Assembly (NCBI GenBank): GCA_004380135.1
Contig: QXCR01000091.1
Coordinates: 1-64,000, forward strand
From: Stemphylium vesicarium
Lineage: Eukaryota; Ascomycota; Dothideomycetes; Pleosporales; Pleosporaceae
Direction of reading: 5' to 3'
DNA length: 64,000 bases
Part shown: positions 43,419 to 53,969 of the stretch, piece by piece
How positions within the stretch are numbered: position 1 is the first letter of the stretch
How the letters are laid out: each line of letters starts with the position of its first letter
Position numbers and translations under genes: made by a program
Notes under the pieces: generated by a model
Databases searched by the model: none
What the model was told of the DNA's origin: nothing
The model's input: the letters and a program-made list of their open reading frames with translations, nothing else

Positions 43419-45269
43419 GTGTGTGTGTGTGGTGACTTGGGGGGTAGGGGTAGGTAGGGTTAAAGAAAAAGGTGGGGTTGGGGTTGAGTATTGGGGTTTT
43501 CTCTGGTGTTTCTCGGAGAGGTGTTGCGGGAAAAAAGGCCTAGGTTGGTTGGTTGGGTTATGTTGAGTACGTATGGGGGTTTTCGTTTATCGACCGATTG
43601 ATTGAAATCACCCCTGAGATGTTTTTCTCTTGATACAATTTATGTTTAACATCACTCCCCTTACCCGGAATCGTTGTGCAGAAAGGGGGAAAATATTATT
43701 TCACATTTTCGAACATTGAACATGGAACGCGGATATGTTTATTCACATCACTTGACCATCATTTTCTTTACCCTAATATGACATATGCTACATACCCACA
43801 GCTACATTATATACAAAGAAGACGCTGTTACATACACTCATACATGCATGCCCTTGTACCCAGGCCGGACATGTATATATACTCGTCACGGGCGAGCTTC
43901 ATAACCAGACCTTCGCCCATGACGTTGGCGTCGTCGTGGCAACATGATGAAGTGTTTTGGCCGTGTATTGCTTGAAGTGAGGCCTAGTTGGTTTATCGAT
44001 AAGATATACCAGGAACGGGCTTTTGCTTGGGGTCGGTCCTCGCACACGCGCAGTTTTGAGCGCCTGCGACCAGTCGCTAATGTAGCAGCTTTTTTCATCT
44101 AGGATTCGCTTTGGTCGATGCAATACGTGTGTTCCGAGCGAGGCCTCGAAGGAGGAGATGGAAGCGTGTGTAGTTTGTGGTATAAAGGGGTTTACCGGCA
44201 CCATGGGTGCGACGGGGAGGGCTGGCGGTGTCCCGCGGCGGCAGTTAGAGGCGTGCATCACTTTATTGTTGTGGTGGGACATGAGGGGACGAGTAGAGTA
44301 GGGGATTCACTAGTTGTATTTGGCAAAAGAAAAACAGAAATGTAGTAGCGATTTTATCCAAATTAGGAAGAAGACAAAGGTCGTACGCGATATGAATTAT
44401 CGTCTTCATACAGATGGAGTGATGCACTTTTTTTTTCCAACTCATCCATATATTCCGTGTCGCAACTGCCAATAAACCTTGCCGTGATTGTTACTATATG
44501 CCTTTGTTACAAAACATTCGGGGTTCGGCCTTGCCAAAACAGCGAACTGGAGTATCTACATCTTCCCGGAAAAAAAATACTAGACGTGGAACGCTATAAA
44601 ACCTTTGTCGCTCTAGTCGCTGACCCTTGGTGTCAGAAAAGGGCGTAATTACTATATGCGCGCACCATGCTGGGTCAAAGCGCGGTCTAGTCTAGTCTAC
44701 ATCTTCCGCGGGTGGTTTTGTAAGAAAAAAAGGGCGTTGGTTGGGTACTAGTTAGGCTTATTAGGTAGAGGCTTTGCGGGGATTATGCTGCTACTGTCGC
44801 GACATGTTGGTCAAGCACGTCTTAGTGAGTGAGGTACACATCGGTGAGTTGCATGGATATGAGGAAAAAAACTGTGTAGTGTGCAGACGTAAAAAGAGCT
44901 ATTGTATCTACCGTCCAGAGACTATGTTACTGAAACACAAATGCAAACAGAGGTTTCTTCTTTCATTCAAAAACATGCCCTTCGTCTGTCGACCGTTTTT
45001 CGTGTGCCAAACATGGTGTAAGCTCCACAAGTCGGTCCTAACCCGGTGTCCTCGGTTCCCGGAGTTGTTTCTTAGCGAACATGATTTCCATCAAGTCCAA
45101 GTTATAAATACATTCGTGGTGCAAAAGTAAAAGAATGAATGGAAAATAAAAAGAATCTGAATACAGAAGCACCTAATCTTTTCACCCGTTTTATAAAGCA
45201 CAGAGTTGGATAGTGTGTGTGTGTGTGTGTGCGTAGCGATATTCTCTTTTTTGGTCTTGAAAGTTTACA
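43419..45269. other. Long intergenic region
   Basis: About 1.85 kb between the kinase and the serine hydrolase gene. The first part is G/T-rich 3' sequence of the kinase. A frame at 44774-45130 (Cys-rich, no ATG at its start) has no support. A (GT)n run at 45213-45231 sits just before the hydrolase start. No RNA gene was recognised. Confidence 0.45.
45213..45231. repeat. (GT)n microsatellite
   Basis: Nine GT units precede the ATG of the serine hydrolase by about 40 nt, so the run probably lies in its 5' UTR or core promoter. Confidence 0.9.
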
Positions 45270-46555
45270 ATGGAGGCCTTCGAAGCATTTCTCGATATTG
45301 TTGTAGCTAGGGAATCCAACAAGATCCCCGGAGCCGTAATGGCAGTTGTAAATTCAGACGGTACGTCCCTAACCCCGCAATACCCATGCCCCATCCCCGA
45401 ATCTAAAATGTCCAAGAAACCTCAATTGCTAAGGACCATCTACGCCAAACAGGAACATATATATACCAAAAAACCGTCGGAACAAACGGCGTCACACCCT
45501 CAGCACCACCTCTCAACCCAAACCAAACCTTCTTCCTCGCCTCCTGCACAAAGCTCATAACCACAATCAGCGCCCTGCAACTCGTCTCGCGGCGTCTCGT
45601 CTCCCTAGACGAAGCCTTGACCACGCACCTCCCCGAACTCGTTTCCTTGCCCATCCTCAGCCACAAGACGCCAACAGGCGAATTCGAGTACAGCACCGCG
45701 ACCACACCCATCACTTTACGTCACCTACTCACGCACACAAGCGGCACGACGTACGAATGGCTGGACCCCGTGGTAGCCTCGTGGCGCGCGTCGCGTGGCG
45801 AAGGGCCAGCGGCAGGTACGACCGGTGATGTAGTCAGGGAATCCGCGTATCCACGCCGTTTCGAGGCGGGACAGAGTTGGAATTACAGCCGCGGACTCGA
45901 TTGGGCTGGGTTACTCATCGAGCGGCTCACCGGCATGCGGCTTGAGGCGTATGTGGACGAGAACGTGGCGCGGCCGTTGGGTGTGGACTCGTTCACCTGG
46001 CATGCATCCCGTAAATCGGTCGTCGCCGAGAGACTGATGCGCATGGCGACGCGGCACCGAGATGGCTCGTTGGTCGATGGGCCGAATCCGTTTCGCCCGG
46101 ATCCGGAGTGCGAAACTGGGGGCTCCGGGTTGTACGCTAGCGTTCATGACTTCACGCGCGTGCTGGCGGATTTGCTAAAGGCGGAGCCGCTGCTGCTTGA
46201 TAGAGCCTTTGTCGAGCAAATGTTCACGCCGCAGTTGGAGCAGGACAGCCTTGCACTCCATGACCTGAGGGGGAGTGGAGCCATGGCGTACAAGTGTACA
46301 CTCGACGATAGCTTGGATGGCGTTGTTGCGAATCATGGGCTCGGCGGACTGCTCATGGAGCGGGATGTTGTCAGGAGCGATTTCTATAGACCAGCTGGCA
46401 CGCTGTCGTGGTCTGGACTGCCGAATCTGGCTTGGGGGATTAATCGCGAGAAGGGGTTGGCGACGTTCTTTGCGACGCAGGTGCAGCCTTGGGCGGACCG
46501 TGTGACATGGGATGTTATTGCGAGGTTTGAGACGGCAGTGTGGAGGAAATCTTGA
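45270..46555 (+). CDS. Beta-lactamase-fold serine hydrolase/transesterase
   Basis: Two exons, 45270-45360 and 45453-46555, give 397 residues; the intron 45361-45452 (92 nt, GTACGT..AACAG) joins VVNSDG to TYIYQKTVGTNG. The SxxK catalytic motif is SCTK in FFLASCTKLITTISALQL (about residue 58), the second motif region is WNYSRGLDWAGLLIERLTG, and LRHLLTHTSGTTYEW precedes it; the C-terminal part holds HGLGGLLMERDV and WSGLPNLAWGINREKG, common in fungal members. The family (class C beta-lactamase/esterase, including LovD-like acyltransferases) acts through an acyl-serine. The middle motif is YSR rather than the usual YxN, as seen in esterase-type members. Substrate unknown. Confidence 0.9.
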
Positions 46556-46958
46556 GATGTAGGGTAGAGAGTGGTGGAGCGGGTCTGGGGATAGTTGGAA
46601 TGATGTCGATTGTGATTCTCTGTGCTGGCCATGGCCTTGATATCTACCTGACACGTTAATAAGATGGTTAAAAAAGAAGCGGTTTTCATAGACAGGTTCT
46701 TTGTAGATTCGCACTATACTCATACTATACACATGCGTGTGAAAGAAAGAAAAGAAGAGGAAAAAGACCTCATAAAAGGTCTCCCTTGAAAGATCACCGG
46801 TTAAAAAATCCATCCGATACAAAAACGCCAGTGAGAGAAAATTCCACACCCCACGTAGCTTTTGAAAGCTTACTATGACGGGTGATTTATATAAAAGGGT
46901 ATAACAAAGAAAAATCTGCGGACAAAAAAAAAAGAATTGATCAGACCCAGACGATTTT
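46556..46958. other. Convergent intergenic region
   Basis: About 400 bases between the hydrolase and the SAS4-like gene, both ending here. A long antisense frame crossing it is a shadow of the hydrolase coding sequence. Expected content is two 3' UTRs. Confidence 0.5.
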
Positions 46959-48592
46959 TCAGGACTGTGTACTCGATGTAGCCGCATTGACACCACTTTC
47001 ACGCTTCCGCCGCCTTCTCTGCCGTGCATTATCGCGCAGGAACTGGGGGTCGATAAAGTCTTCCGGGAGCTCGAATTCTTTTTCTGAAAAATCAGGAATT
47101 GGAAGACCAAAGGCGCTGGCGTTGCGGCCATGTCGATGCTTGCCGAGTGCTGCAGCGCGAAGGTGTGGTTTGGCGTAGAAAGACTGGAACGGCGCAGCAG
47201 GCTCAGGCGGGACGAGAGGCAGGAGAAAGCCATGAGGGCGAGGTGGCCGTCTGGGTTTGGGCGGTTCCGGCTCCTTGGGTTGCTGTCGCGGGGGCGGTGG
47301 ATCGCGGCCGTTGACAATGATACTATCTGACTCTTCTGATTCCTCGCCATCGTCCTCTTCTTCGTCGTCGTCTTTTGCGGCAAGTGCTGCTTCTTTTTCA
47401 GCGCGTAGCCGCTTTTCTTCCTCTTTCCATACGCGGAATTTGTCTACTAGCGCTTCTACCTCTCTGACAAAGTAGTCGCGCTTCGCCTCCCAGTCTTTTC
47501 GCTCGCCGTCGGTGACGCCTGTTATGCCCATGACCTTTAGCCAATCGGGCCCTTGCAGACCATCGAGCAGTCGCTCCAATTGCACCTTCTCATGCATGGC
47601 GCGCTCCTTCTCAATGTTGCGTAGCTGCTTCTCCTTGCGTTCGGCGCGCCGATGCTGAGTGAAGTAGACTGAGTCGGCAAGGGGGTCTTGGTCATCGTCG
47701 TAGCGAATGGCCTTGGCTATGGTGGCATAGTTGAGGACTTGGAATGTAGTCGACGACTGTGCGGGGGGTACTGAGGCATCCGAGGTACGGCGAGAAGGGG
47801 AGGCAGGCGAGGCAGGTCGTGCCTTCCGTGAGCGTGTCGGACTTTGCGAGCTCCGTGAGGGCTCTGGCGTGGCAGGTACGGGCGTGTTTGACTTGATGGG
47901 TTCGTCGGTGATGTATATGGGCGTGTCCACATTGAGAAATTCTATATGCGACGTTAGACGGCAATGCAATGCGATATGCGACGACAGCACCTACCATCCT
48001 CTTTGGGCACGCCTGCGATGATGTCGTCGTAGTTGTAAAAGTATATGGCGAGGTGGCTCTTTAGGCGCGAACCCCCGTCGTGGCTTCTCAGGCTCCTCTT
48101 GTCGGTTGACGAGGCTGGAAGCTTCTCTGCGCTGCCTGGCCGCGGCGTCGACGCGGCAGAGGGCACGTCGTCGGCATCGATGCCCAGCGGTGCCGAGACT
48201 CCATTGGTAATGCGCAGGAGCTCGCCGTGTGGTTGTGTAACGGTGATTTTGGTGGGTGGTCTTGTGTCGGTCGCGTCAGGCTCAACGTCTGTGGCTGGCC
48301 GCTTCCTGCTGTTGGTGCGGGCAGGCAGGGCCGGCCGCGCGAGCGTGGGCTGGCTTATCTGCTTGACCGCTCTGTCGTCGTCGTCTGTAAGCGCAAGCAA
48401 TGGGCCGCTTCGGGAATTCCGCCGTGTCGCGACAGTCGCGTTGGGCGGCGTGTTGTTGCGCTGGGCGTGGGCGTGGGCGTGGGCGGCGTCATCGCGCGAC
48501 ACGGGCAGGAAGTTGAGTCTGGTTTGGCCGTCATTCGAGCCTCGCAGCAGAGGCCGAACGGCGTTGGCCATGTTGAACAAGCTTGAGATCAT
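46959..48592 (-). CDS. SAS4-like silencing complex subunit
   Basis: Two exons, 48592-47995 and 47941-46959, split by a 53-nt intron (47942-47994, GTAGGT, branch TCTAAC, acceptor CATATAG), encode 526 residues. The N-terminal 150 residues are disordered. SHLAIYFYNYDDIIAGVPKE comes just before the intron, and the conserved block follows at about 310-370: ERLLDGLQGPDWLKVMGITG and DWEAKRDYFVREVEALVDKF, matching the 'something about silencing' SAS4 domain. In yeast Sas4 is part of the SAS histone acetyltransferase complex that acetylates H4K16 and limits silencing. The C-terminus has an acidic patch, a Pro-rich stretch and a basic end (RQRRRRKR), consistent with a nuclear protein. A second in-frame ATG at 48571 is possible. 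Confidence 0.82.
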
Positions 48593-49167
48593 TCGCGATT
48601 CGCTGGGTCATTTTTCAGCTCTTCATTGTTGAGCTTGCCATTGAGTGTCGCGCCGGGCTGGGTTCATGCAAAACGCGAGCCGTTAGGGGGTCGTCAACTC
48701 CCAGAGCTCGTCCGCGCTGTTTTGGCAGGCGAGCTTGCTGCACTTCCAACAGCTGCACGCCACACAGGATGCTGGCGACGTCGGATTAAGCTTCATATCA
48801 GAACCTTCACATCGCCAGTCGCTCACTATATTACCCCAACATTCAGCGAATTGCAGCACGGCAACCCCGACATGCTTGAGATGCGTAGCGCCACCGAGGC
48901 TGCGGGCCAATCACTACACCATTGTCCCGGAACCAACACCGTCTTTGGACTGAGTCTGTATGATTGCGACTGGAAGCCATGTATCTATTGATGAGAGGAA
49001 TACAACCAAGCCAAATGCACTGAAGCTTGAGCCGAAAGACACCGCGGGAAATGCTGCCTTTGATAAGAAATCTACAAAATGCGACTGCCCCATCAATGTC
49101 TCGGTAGTCAATGGCAAATGAGACGTGCAACCATGTCCAAATCCAATACTCACATACGAGCATGACA
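48593..49167. other. Intergenic region
   Basis: About 575 bases between the SAS4-like start and the YPT35 end; both genes run leftward. No gene is supported. It should hold the SAS4-like promoter and the YPT35 3' UTR. Confidence 0.45.
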
Positions 49168-50205
49168 TTACGAGAACAAAAAGTCCTTCAGCACCGGCGA
49201 GCCAGCAAACTCCGGGTTGAGCAGAACACAGCTAATAATAGGTTAGTCGATATACGCTAGTGGTTGTTATCGATACCGACGAACTTTAGAAAGTACGAGA
49301 GCCCTTGCTTGCGCTTTTCCAGAAAACGGGGCCGGAACCGAGCTATAGCGCAGACGTTAGTAGGAGAAGTGGGGTGAGGTGGCGTGCGTGCGAGTGACTT
49401 ACAGATTACGGATTTGGGTGGGAACTGCGGCAACGAGCCGGTGGCGTGAGGAAATGTCTGGAGCAGCTTTGCATGAAGATCCTCAAACTCGGAGTATCTG
49501 GAACCGTCATTAGCTGGCTGGGTGAGGAAAGGAGCAAAGAGATGGTCTACCTCTTCCGTATCTTCATGGGGCCTCCCTGTTGTTGTTAGCAGCTGGAGAT
49601 GGGCAGCGTCTCGTCGGTCCACGGCGGGCCCTCTGCATGAAAGCATCTTGGGCAATCGTGTCAAGCAAATGATTGGTCGCAAAAGCATCGCTCCGCATGC
49701 TAGCGCATCTTCAAGTGCGGCTCGGGGAACTTACATCCAGCGTCTCAACCGTACAGTTCCAGACAACATAAGCCCCGATCGCAGGTGCCGTGCCGCTGAC
49801 GACCACGTAATCGTCTATGGTGACGCCCTTTGCCCACAGCACTTTGCAGTGATCGGAGCCTTCGTCTGTGTGGTCCTCGAGGCCGATGGGCGTGGGCCGG
49901 CCGTTGTCAGCAGAGTAGGTGCTCAGATAACTGGCATTGCGCTGGTGCCGCTGCCAGTAGGGCGGGACTACGCCAACATTGCTGCCGTCGGGAGTAGCGG
50001 TGGCGGGATTTGCCCCATCACGGGCTGGCGATGAGGACGGGTCTCCAGTTTCAAAGCTCGCCGGCTCCATCCATTTACAGAAGCTGGGGCTGGGCTGGGC
50101 AGGTGGCGCGTCAAAACAGGAGGGCGGTTGGTATCTAGAATGCTGCCGCGTGGAGGTGAGGGGTAGATATGTACAGCGTGGTGCTGCGACAGCTCTTTGG
50201 TGCAT
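49168..50205 (-). CDS. YPT35: PX-domain endosomal/vacuolar adapter protein YPT35
   Basis: Five exons, 50205 (or 50070)-49735, 49576-49551, 49497-49403, 49342-49285 and 49231-49168, join in frame across introns of 158, 53, 60 and 53 nt. The product is 237 residues, or 192 if ATG 50070 (MEPASFETGD) is used. The spliced PX domain reads VWNCTVETLD, then GGPMKIRKR, YSEFEDLHAKLLQTFP, LPQFPPKSVISRFRPRFLEK, RKQGLSYFLN and CVLLNPEFAGSPVLKDFLFS at the stop. RRYSEF-like RYSEF and PPK..F..R form the phosphoinositide pocket. Yeast Ypt35 binds PI3P and recruits Vps13 to endosomes and vacuoles. Exon 2 is only 26 nt, and the last intron uses a GTTCGT donor, so automatic models may break this gene. Confidence 0.9.
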
Positions 50206-50891
50206 GCAGCCAGACGCGCCTTAGTGTCTTGTTGACGATGAAAGAAGAATTGGCGGGCGTTTGCCTCGCTCACGGCCGACCTTTTCGCTAGTCAGAGCTC
50301 CAAGGGTCCTCGCATGCTTAGTCGACTCTGCCCATCGGTTTGGTGGTCAATACGCCGCCAACTGGGGCCACGATCCCTGCCGCCACCCCGAGCTATGCCT
50401 GTCCTACCGACGGGATTTGTACGAAACATTATACAAGCTATCGCCTCATGATTCCACTACAGACACGACCCCGACGCGTCCAACCACCCTTCCCCCCACA
50501 GCACGACCTAGCCAGATATGTGCCGTCGTAAATCCCTCGAATCACCGGCTAGCCGTCTCACATAGGCATGACTTCGGGCGAGCAGATAGGCGGGGAGAGA
50601 CGCGCACGTACCGTCAGAAGGTTTGGGTTTATCTGCTGCTCCACTAGCTTATTGCTTCCCGTCGATGCTATCCCTCCCTTATATATGGGACGGAAGCCGA
50701 CTTTCCAGCCTCCTCGTCCACAATCACATTCGCTGCTTGACCGTGCGAGGAAAATTATCATCCGTTACACTACCGTCTGTCGCTGACCGTATATAATAAC
50801 TTGTAATCCTTTCCCGGTTTTACCCCGACACCTCACTTCTCCGTCTCTTGTCCATCGCTTAGCTTCGACAATCACCCCCCAAACCATCATC
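50206..50891. promoter_or_regulatory. Divergent promoter region, YPT35 / GPI protein
   Basis: About 690 bases between divergent genes. CCTCCCTTATATATGGG near 50670 includes a TATATA box-like word, and pyrimidine-rich sequence (CCTCACTTCTCCGTCTCTTG) at about 50830-50850 lies shortly before the GPI-protein ATG, as in many fungal core promoters. No other gene is supported. Confidence 0.4.
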
Positions 50892-51646
50892 ATGCGTTCC
50901 GCCATCGCCCTCAGCATTGCCGCCTTTGCTGGCTTGACTGCTGCCCAGGAAACCACTCAGATGAACTACCCATACACGATTGATCCCAGCAGTGTCGACC
51001 AGTCCACGAGGGGTATGTATTGTTCTGTTATGTTTGCCATGAGCCTCATCTAACAACCTGCAGATTACTGGTGCCAACAAAACACGGCCCAATGCCCTCT
51101 CATCTGCCTCCAGCAGCCCGGCGTTGAGACGTCGACAACCGAGGAAAATGACTGCGACTCCGACGCCCTAACCTACAACTGCGTGTGCGACAACGGCGTC
51201 TCCCCCAACATCACCCAATACTCGCAGACGCTCCCCTACTTCATCTGCCAGGCCTGGGGAAACAACTGCGTCGACGACTGCAACGGTGACAGCACCTGCC
51301 AGAGCGCCTGCCGGTAAGCAAACTTCTATCTATCCAACAAAGCAGAACAGCGTCTAACAGTATCTCTTACAGTGAGGACCACCCCTGCGGTGCTCAAGAC
51401 CCGTACCGCGGCAACGCTTCCCTATCTTCCACCATGGCCTCGACTGCCACGCCTTCCGGCACCGGTGCCTCAAACACCATCCCCGTCACCGGTTTCGGCG
51501 GCGCCGAGTCCACCGGCGAAAGCGACAGCGGCAACAGCAACACGTCTGACCAGGGCGGTGCTGGCGCCATCTTCATGCCCAGCGCTGGTTTGGGTCTTGC
51601 CGCCGTCTTTGGCAGTGTCTTCTTCGGCTTTGCTGTCCTCTTGTAA
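50892..51646 (+). CDS. Cys-rich GPI-anchored secreted protein (DUF7707 type)
   Basis: Three exons, 50892-51012, 51064-51313 and 51373-51646; introns 51013-51063 (51 nt) and 51314-51372 (59 nt); 214 residues. A signal peptide MRSAIALSIAAFAGLTAAQE is followed by a domain of about 85 residues with regularly spaced cysteines: DYWCQQNTAQCPLICLQQ, NDCDSDALTYNCVCDNG, FICQAWGNNCVDDCNGD and STCQSACR, then DHPCGAQDP. A Ser/Thr/Gly-rich linker and a C-terminal hydrophobic segment (LGLAAVFGSVFFGFAVLL) predict a GPI anchor. The pattern matches the fungal DUF7707 family of surface proteins of unknown role. The first exon ends right after the signal peptide region, as is common. Confidence 0.88.
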
Positions 51647-52351
51647 CATCGAGGCTACGACAACGACCGACCGACATGTTTACGCGGCGCATACTTTATG
51701 TTTTTTGTCTTTTTTTTTCTTTTTTTTTGCATGCATGCATAGCGTCTCGGATACAAAACAGTCCTTTCAGATACCCACACCATGGGGCATTACCACGCGC
51801 TCATTTCTAGCGAGGGACCTGGCGAGGTCCCCTCTTCATTTGCATGGGGTCATTGGCGTATCTTGGCTACTATTGGGGCTTTTGTTACAAGCGGGCAGTC
51901 AGGTCATGAAGGGAAGCAGTTTAGTCAGTAAGAAAGTCAGGAGGACTAGCAACGGTGTTGTAATACGAAGGAAATTGATGAGGTGTGCTGGCGAAGATTA
52001 TCATTCATATTGCTTACTTTGATGTCATATGATGCATATTGTGTAACTCTGAACATATGGCATGTCAAGCTCGCACTTCTCTCTCCCTCTTTCTCTCTAG
52101 CACATGCGCGCCTCTTCTCCTCGCCCTACCTACGCGGAAATGAAATAAAACTACCCCACGTCGTTACCGAAATGAATATTTCGCTTGTGGCGTTAAACTC
52201 AATCTCCACGTACTATGGCATAGTATATGCACGAGATGAAACTTGTGGGATAACTTTTTATGTCTTCTTGTAACGCGGTTCCGTGAGGGAAAAGAAGAGT
52301 GACATTAGCCGTTTTCCGTTCTCTCGATCGCTACTTCTTTTTCCTTGAGTG

Positions 52352-52516
52352 TTGGAAGAAGCAAGATGAAGGAAGCAAAAAAGATGGAGAGGAAAATAAA
52401 AGAGGGCAAAGAACGCAGAGAAAAGGAGAGGGGCAAAAATGAAAGAAAACGGTGAGAGTAAAGGGGGGAAACGGCGAAAACGGGCGTGAGTAAAGGGAGT
52501 GGAAAAGAAAAAAGTA
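52352..52516 (+). repeat. Polypurine tract
   Basis: About 165 bases are overwhelmingly A and G on the plus strand with few pyrimidines. A second, less pure tract lies at 52841-52972. Mirror-like purine runs of this kind can form triplex (H-DNA) structures. Confidence 0.7.
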
Positions 52517-52539
52517 GACCAAGTGGTGGATAAAAGGAG

Positions 52540-52740
52540 ATACGATATTAATGTCGTTATCTTACATGTATAACGTAAAAACTCTAAAGTAAACCATATC
52601 TTCTATATTAAATCCTACTTCTTTGTCTTCTAGTATTATAATAGTAGACGTGGCATAATCGAGTGCTGTAAGAAGTGAAATAACGAGGCTTACTTAGCCT
52701 TACTAGGATTTCTACTAAGAACGTAGTGGGCGAGTTATAG
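52540..52740. repeat. Small RIP-like AT-rich patch
   Basis: TA-rich sequence with CTTACTTAGCC, TATTATAATAG and similar words resembles the block at 1-2050 and may be a short degraded repeat remnant. Confidence 0.4.
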
Positions 52741-52771
52741 CTGTTGGTAAGGATGGAAGTCGTGATGGTTT

Positions 52772-52818
52772 AGTGTGTAGTGTGTGTAGTGTGCGTAGTG
52801 TGTGTAGTGTGTATGTAG
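52772..52818. repeat. TAGTGTG-unit minisatellite
   Basis: Five imperfect tandem units built on TAGTGTG(TG) are visible, with one GTGCG variant. Confidence 0.85.
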
Positions 52819-53378
52819 TTTATTAGTGTCTTAAGCAAGAGAGAGGAAGAGAGAGAGGAGGAGGGATGTAGTACGGTAAAATACAGTATAGTATAGGTAA
52901 AGATAGGGGTATGTAAGAGAGGAGGAGAAAGAAAGAAGAGAGAGGCGAAAGAGGCGGAAGAAAAGGTTTGTAGGTGTTAGGTAGTCTTGTATGTGTGGAC
53001 TCGTGTGTTTAGCGGTAATGACTGTACGTCGACATGGCATAGCGTGCTTTGGAGCAGCACTTATAAAGTGAATAGGCCTTGCTCTACATAAGTATTAGCA
53101 TGCGACACTAGATAATCGACATAAGCGTCGGAGAAAAGCTCGAAAAGCTTCAAGGGTGACCAAACAAAAAGCTTCATAGCTATGTTTCCAACGGTAATGA
53201 CTATACACTCATATTTTCGGCGGTAGCGACAGGACATCTTCACGGCATCCCAATGAAGAATGAAAGCAAAAAAAAACCCCCACTATCCCTTCGCCCTCAC
53301 CCACCCATTTTGCCCAAATTCCACGCCTCAGTCTGCAAACCATCCATTGCTTTGCCCCCCTTCCATCCCTTCGCCAAC

Positions 53379-53969
53379 CTATTTGACCTCCTCAAAAGTC
53401 CAACTATCAATCTTGGTTTTAACCCCATTAATATACGCCTCAGGCTCTGAAATCATACTCTGCCAAATCATAGCCGCATCACTCCCAAACACCTCGCCAT
53501 TGAAAAAGATATGCACGACCTTGCCCGCATACGTGCCAATAAGCTTGATCTTGGCATTACCGCGAAACTGATTTGCGCTCTCTGTGATGCGCGTCAGCGA
53601 CGGGATATCGATGTCCGGGCTGTTGAGGCCAAGGCTGGACTGCAGTTTGTAGTTGATGGTGACTTGGGAGGAAGGTTCTTGTTTTAGCGTAAAGTCGATG
53701 ACCCAGTTTACGGCGGAGATTGTGCCTGAGATGGCGACTCGGAAGGCGCGCTTCATGTGGGGGCTGGTGAAGACGCGCTTTTCTAGGCTGTGGGCCTGCG
53801 CATCTCGGGCTACGATGATGGCGTCGGCAGGGGCGTCGGCGGGGATGCTTCGTGCTGCGACTGGCCCGGTCGCGATGGTGGATTTCCACCCCGTTTGCCG
53901 GAGGGCAAGGGCGTTGGTTGAGACAACTGGCGAGCCGGAAACTAGGGTGGAGAGAGCGGCGAGAGCCAT
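53379..53969 (-). CDS. Secreted hypothetical protein with dibasic processing site
   Basis: A single coding exon of 196 residues from ATG 53969 (MALAALSTLVSGSPVVSTNA, a signal peptide). LEKR at residues 62-65 and MKR shortly after resemble Kex2 cleavage sites that end a pro-region rich in A, P and R. The presumed mature part is cysteine-free and beta-rich, with SGTISAVNWVIDFTLKQEP, SQVTINYKLQSSLGLNSPDI, AKIKLIGTYAGKVVHIFFNG and EAYINGVKTKIDSWTFEEV. The gene probably has an intron in its 5' UTR (GTGAGC at about 54048, acceptor CCATCCAG at about 54000), since the upstream in-frame part lacks an ATG. No family recognised; effector, surface or pheromone-unrelated roles remain open. Confidence 0.7.
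   Translation of the reverse strand: MALAALSTLVSGSPVVSTNALALRQTGWKSTIATGPVAARSIPADAPADAIIVARDAQAHSLEKRVFTSPHMKRAFRVAISGTISAVNWVIDFTLKQEPSSQVTINYKLQSSLGLNSPDIDIPSLTRITESANQFRGNAKIKLIGTYAGKVVHIFFNGEVFGSDAAMIWQSMISEPEAYINGVKTKIDSWTFEEVK

Larger units (their letters stand above)
51647..53378. other. Long low-complexity intergenic region
   Basis: About 1.7 kb without a supported gene. It contains T-runs after the GPI-protein stop, a purine-rich tract (52352-52516), a TA-rich RIP-like patch (52540-52740), a TAGTGTG-unit repeat (52772-52818) and a second purine-rich tract (52841-52972). Frames on the minus strand through the purine tracts (F/L/S-rich) are compositional artefacts. Confidence 0.6.

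Noticed and set aside
44774..45130. Cys-rich 118-codon frame in the kinase-hydrolase gap
   Set aside because: It lacks an ATG at its start, has no signal peptide and no splice or family support, and lies in AT-rich intergenic sequence.
46175..47383. 402-codon minus-strand frame
   Set aside because: It spans the hydrolase coding region antisense, the intergenic gap and part of the SAS4-like gene in a different frame; the protein is low-complexity noise.
52331..53040. Minus-strand frames rich in F, L, S and P
   Set aside because: They are translations of polypyrimidine strands and are compositional artefacts, not membrane proteins.
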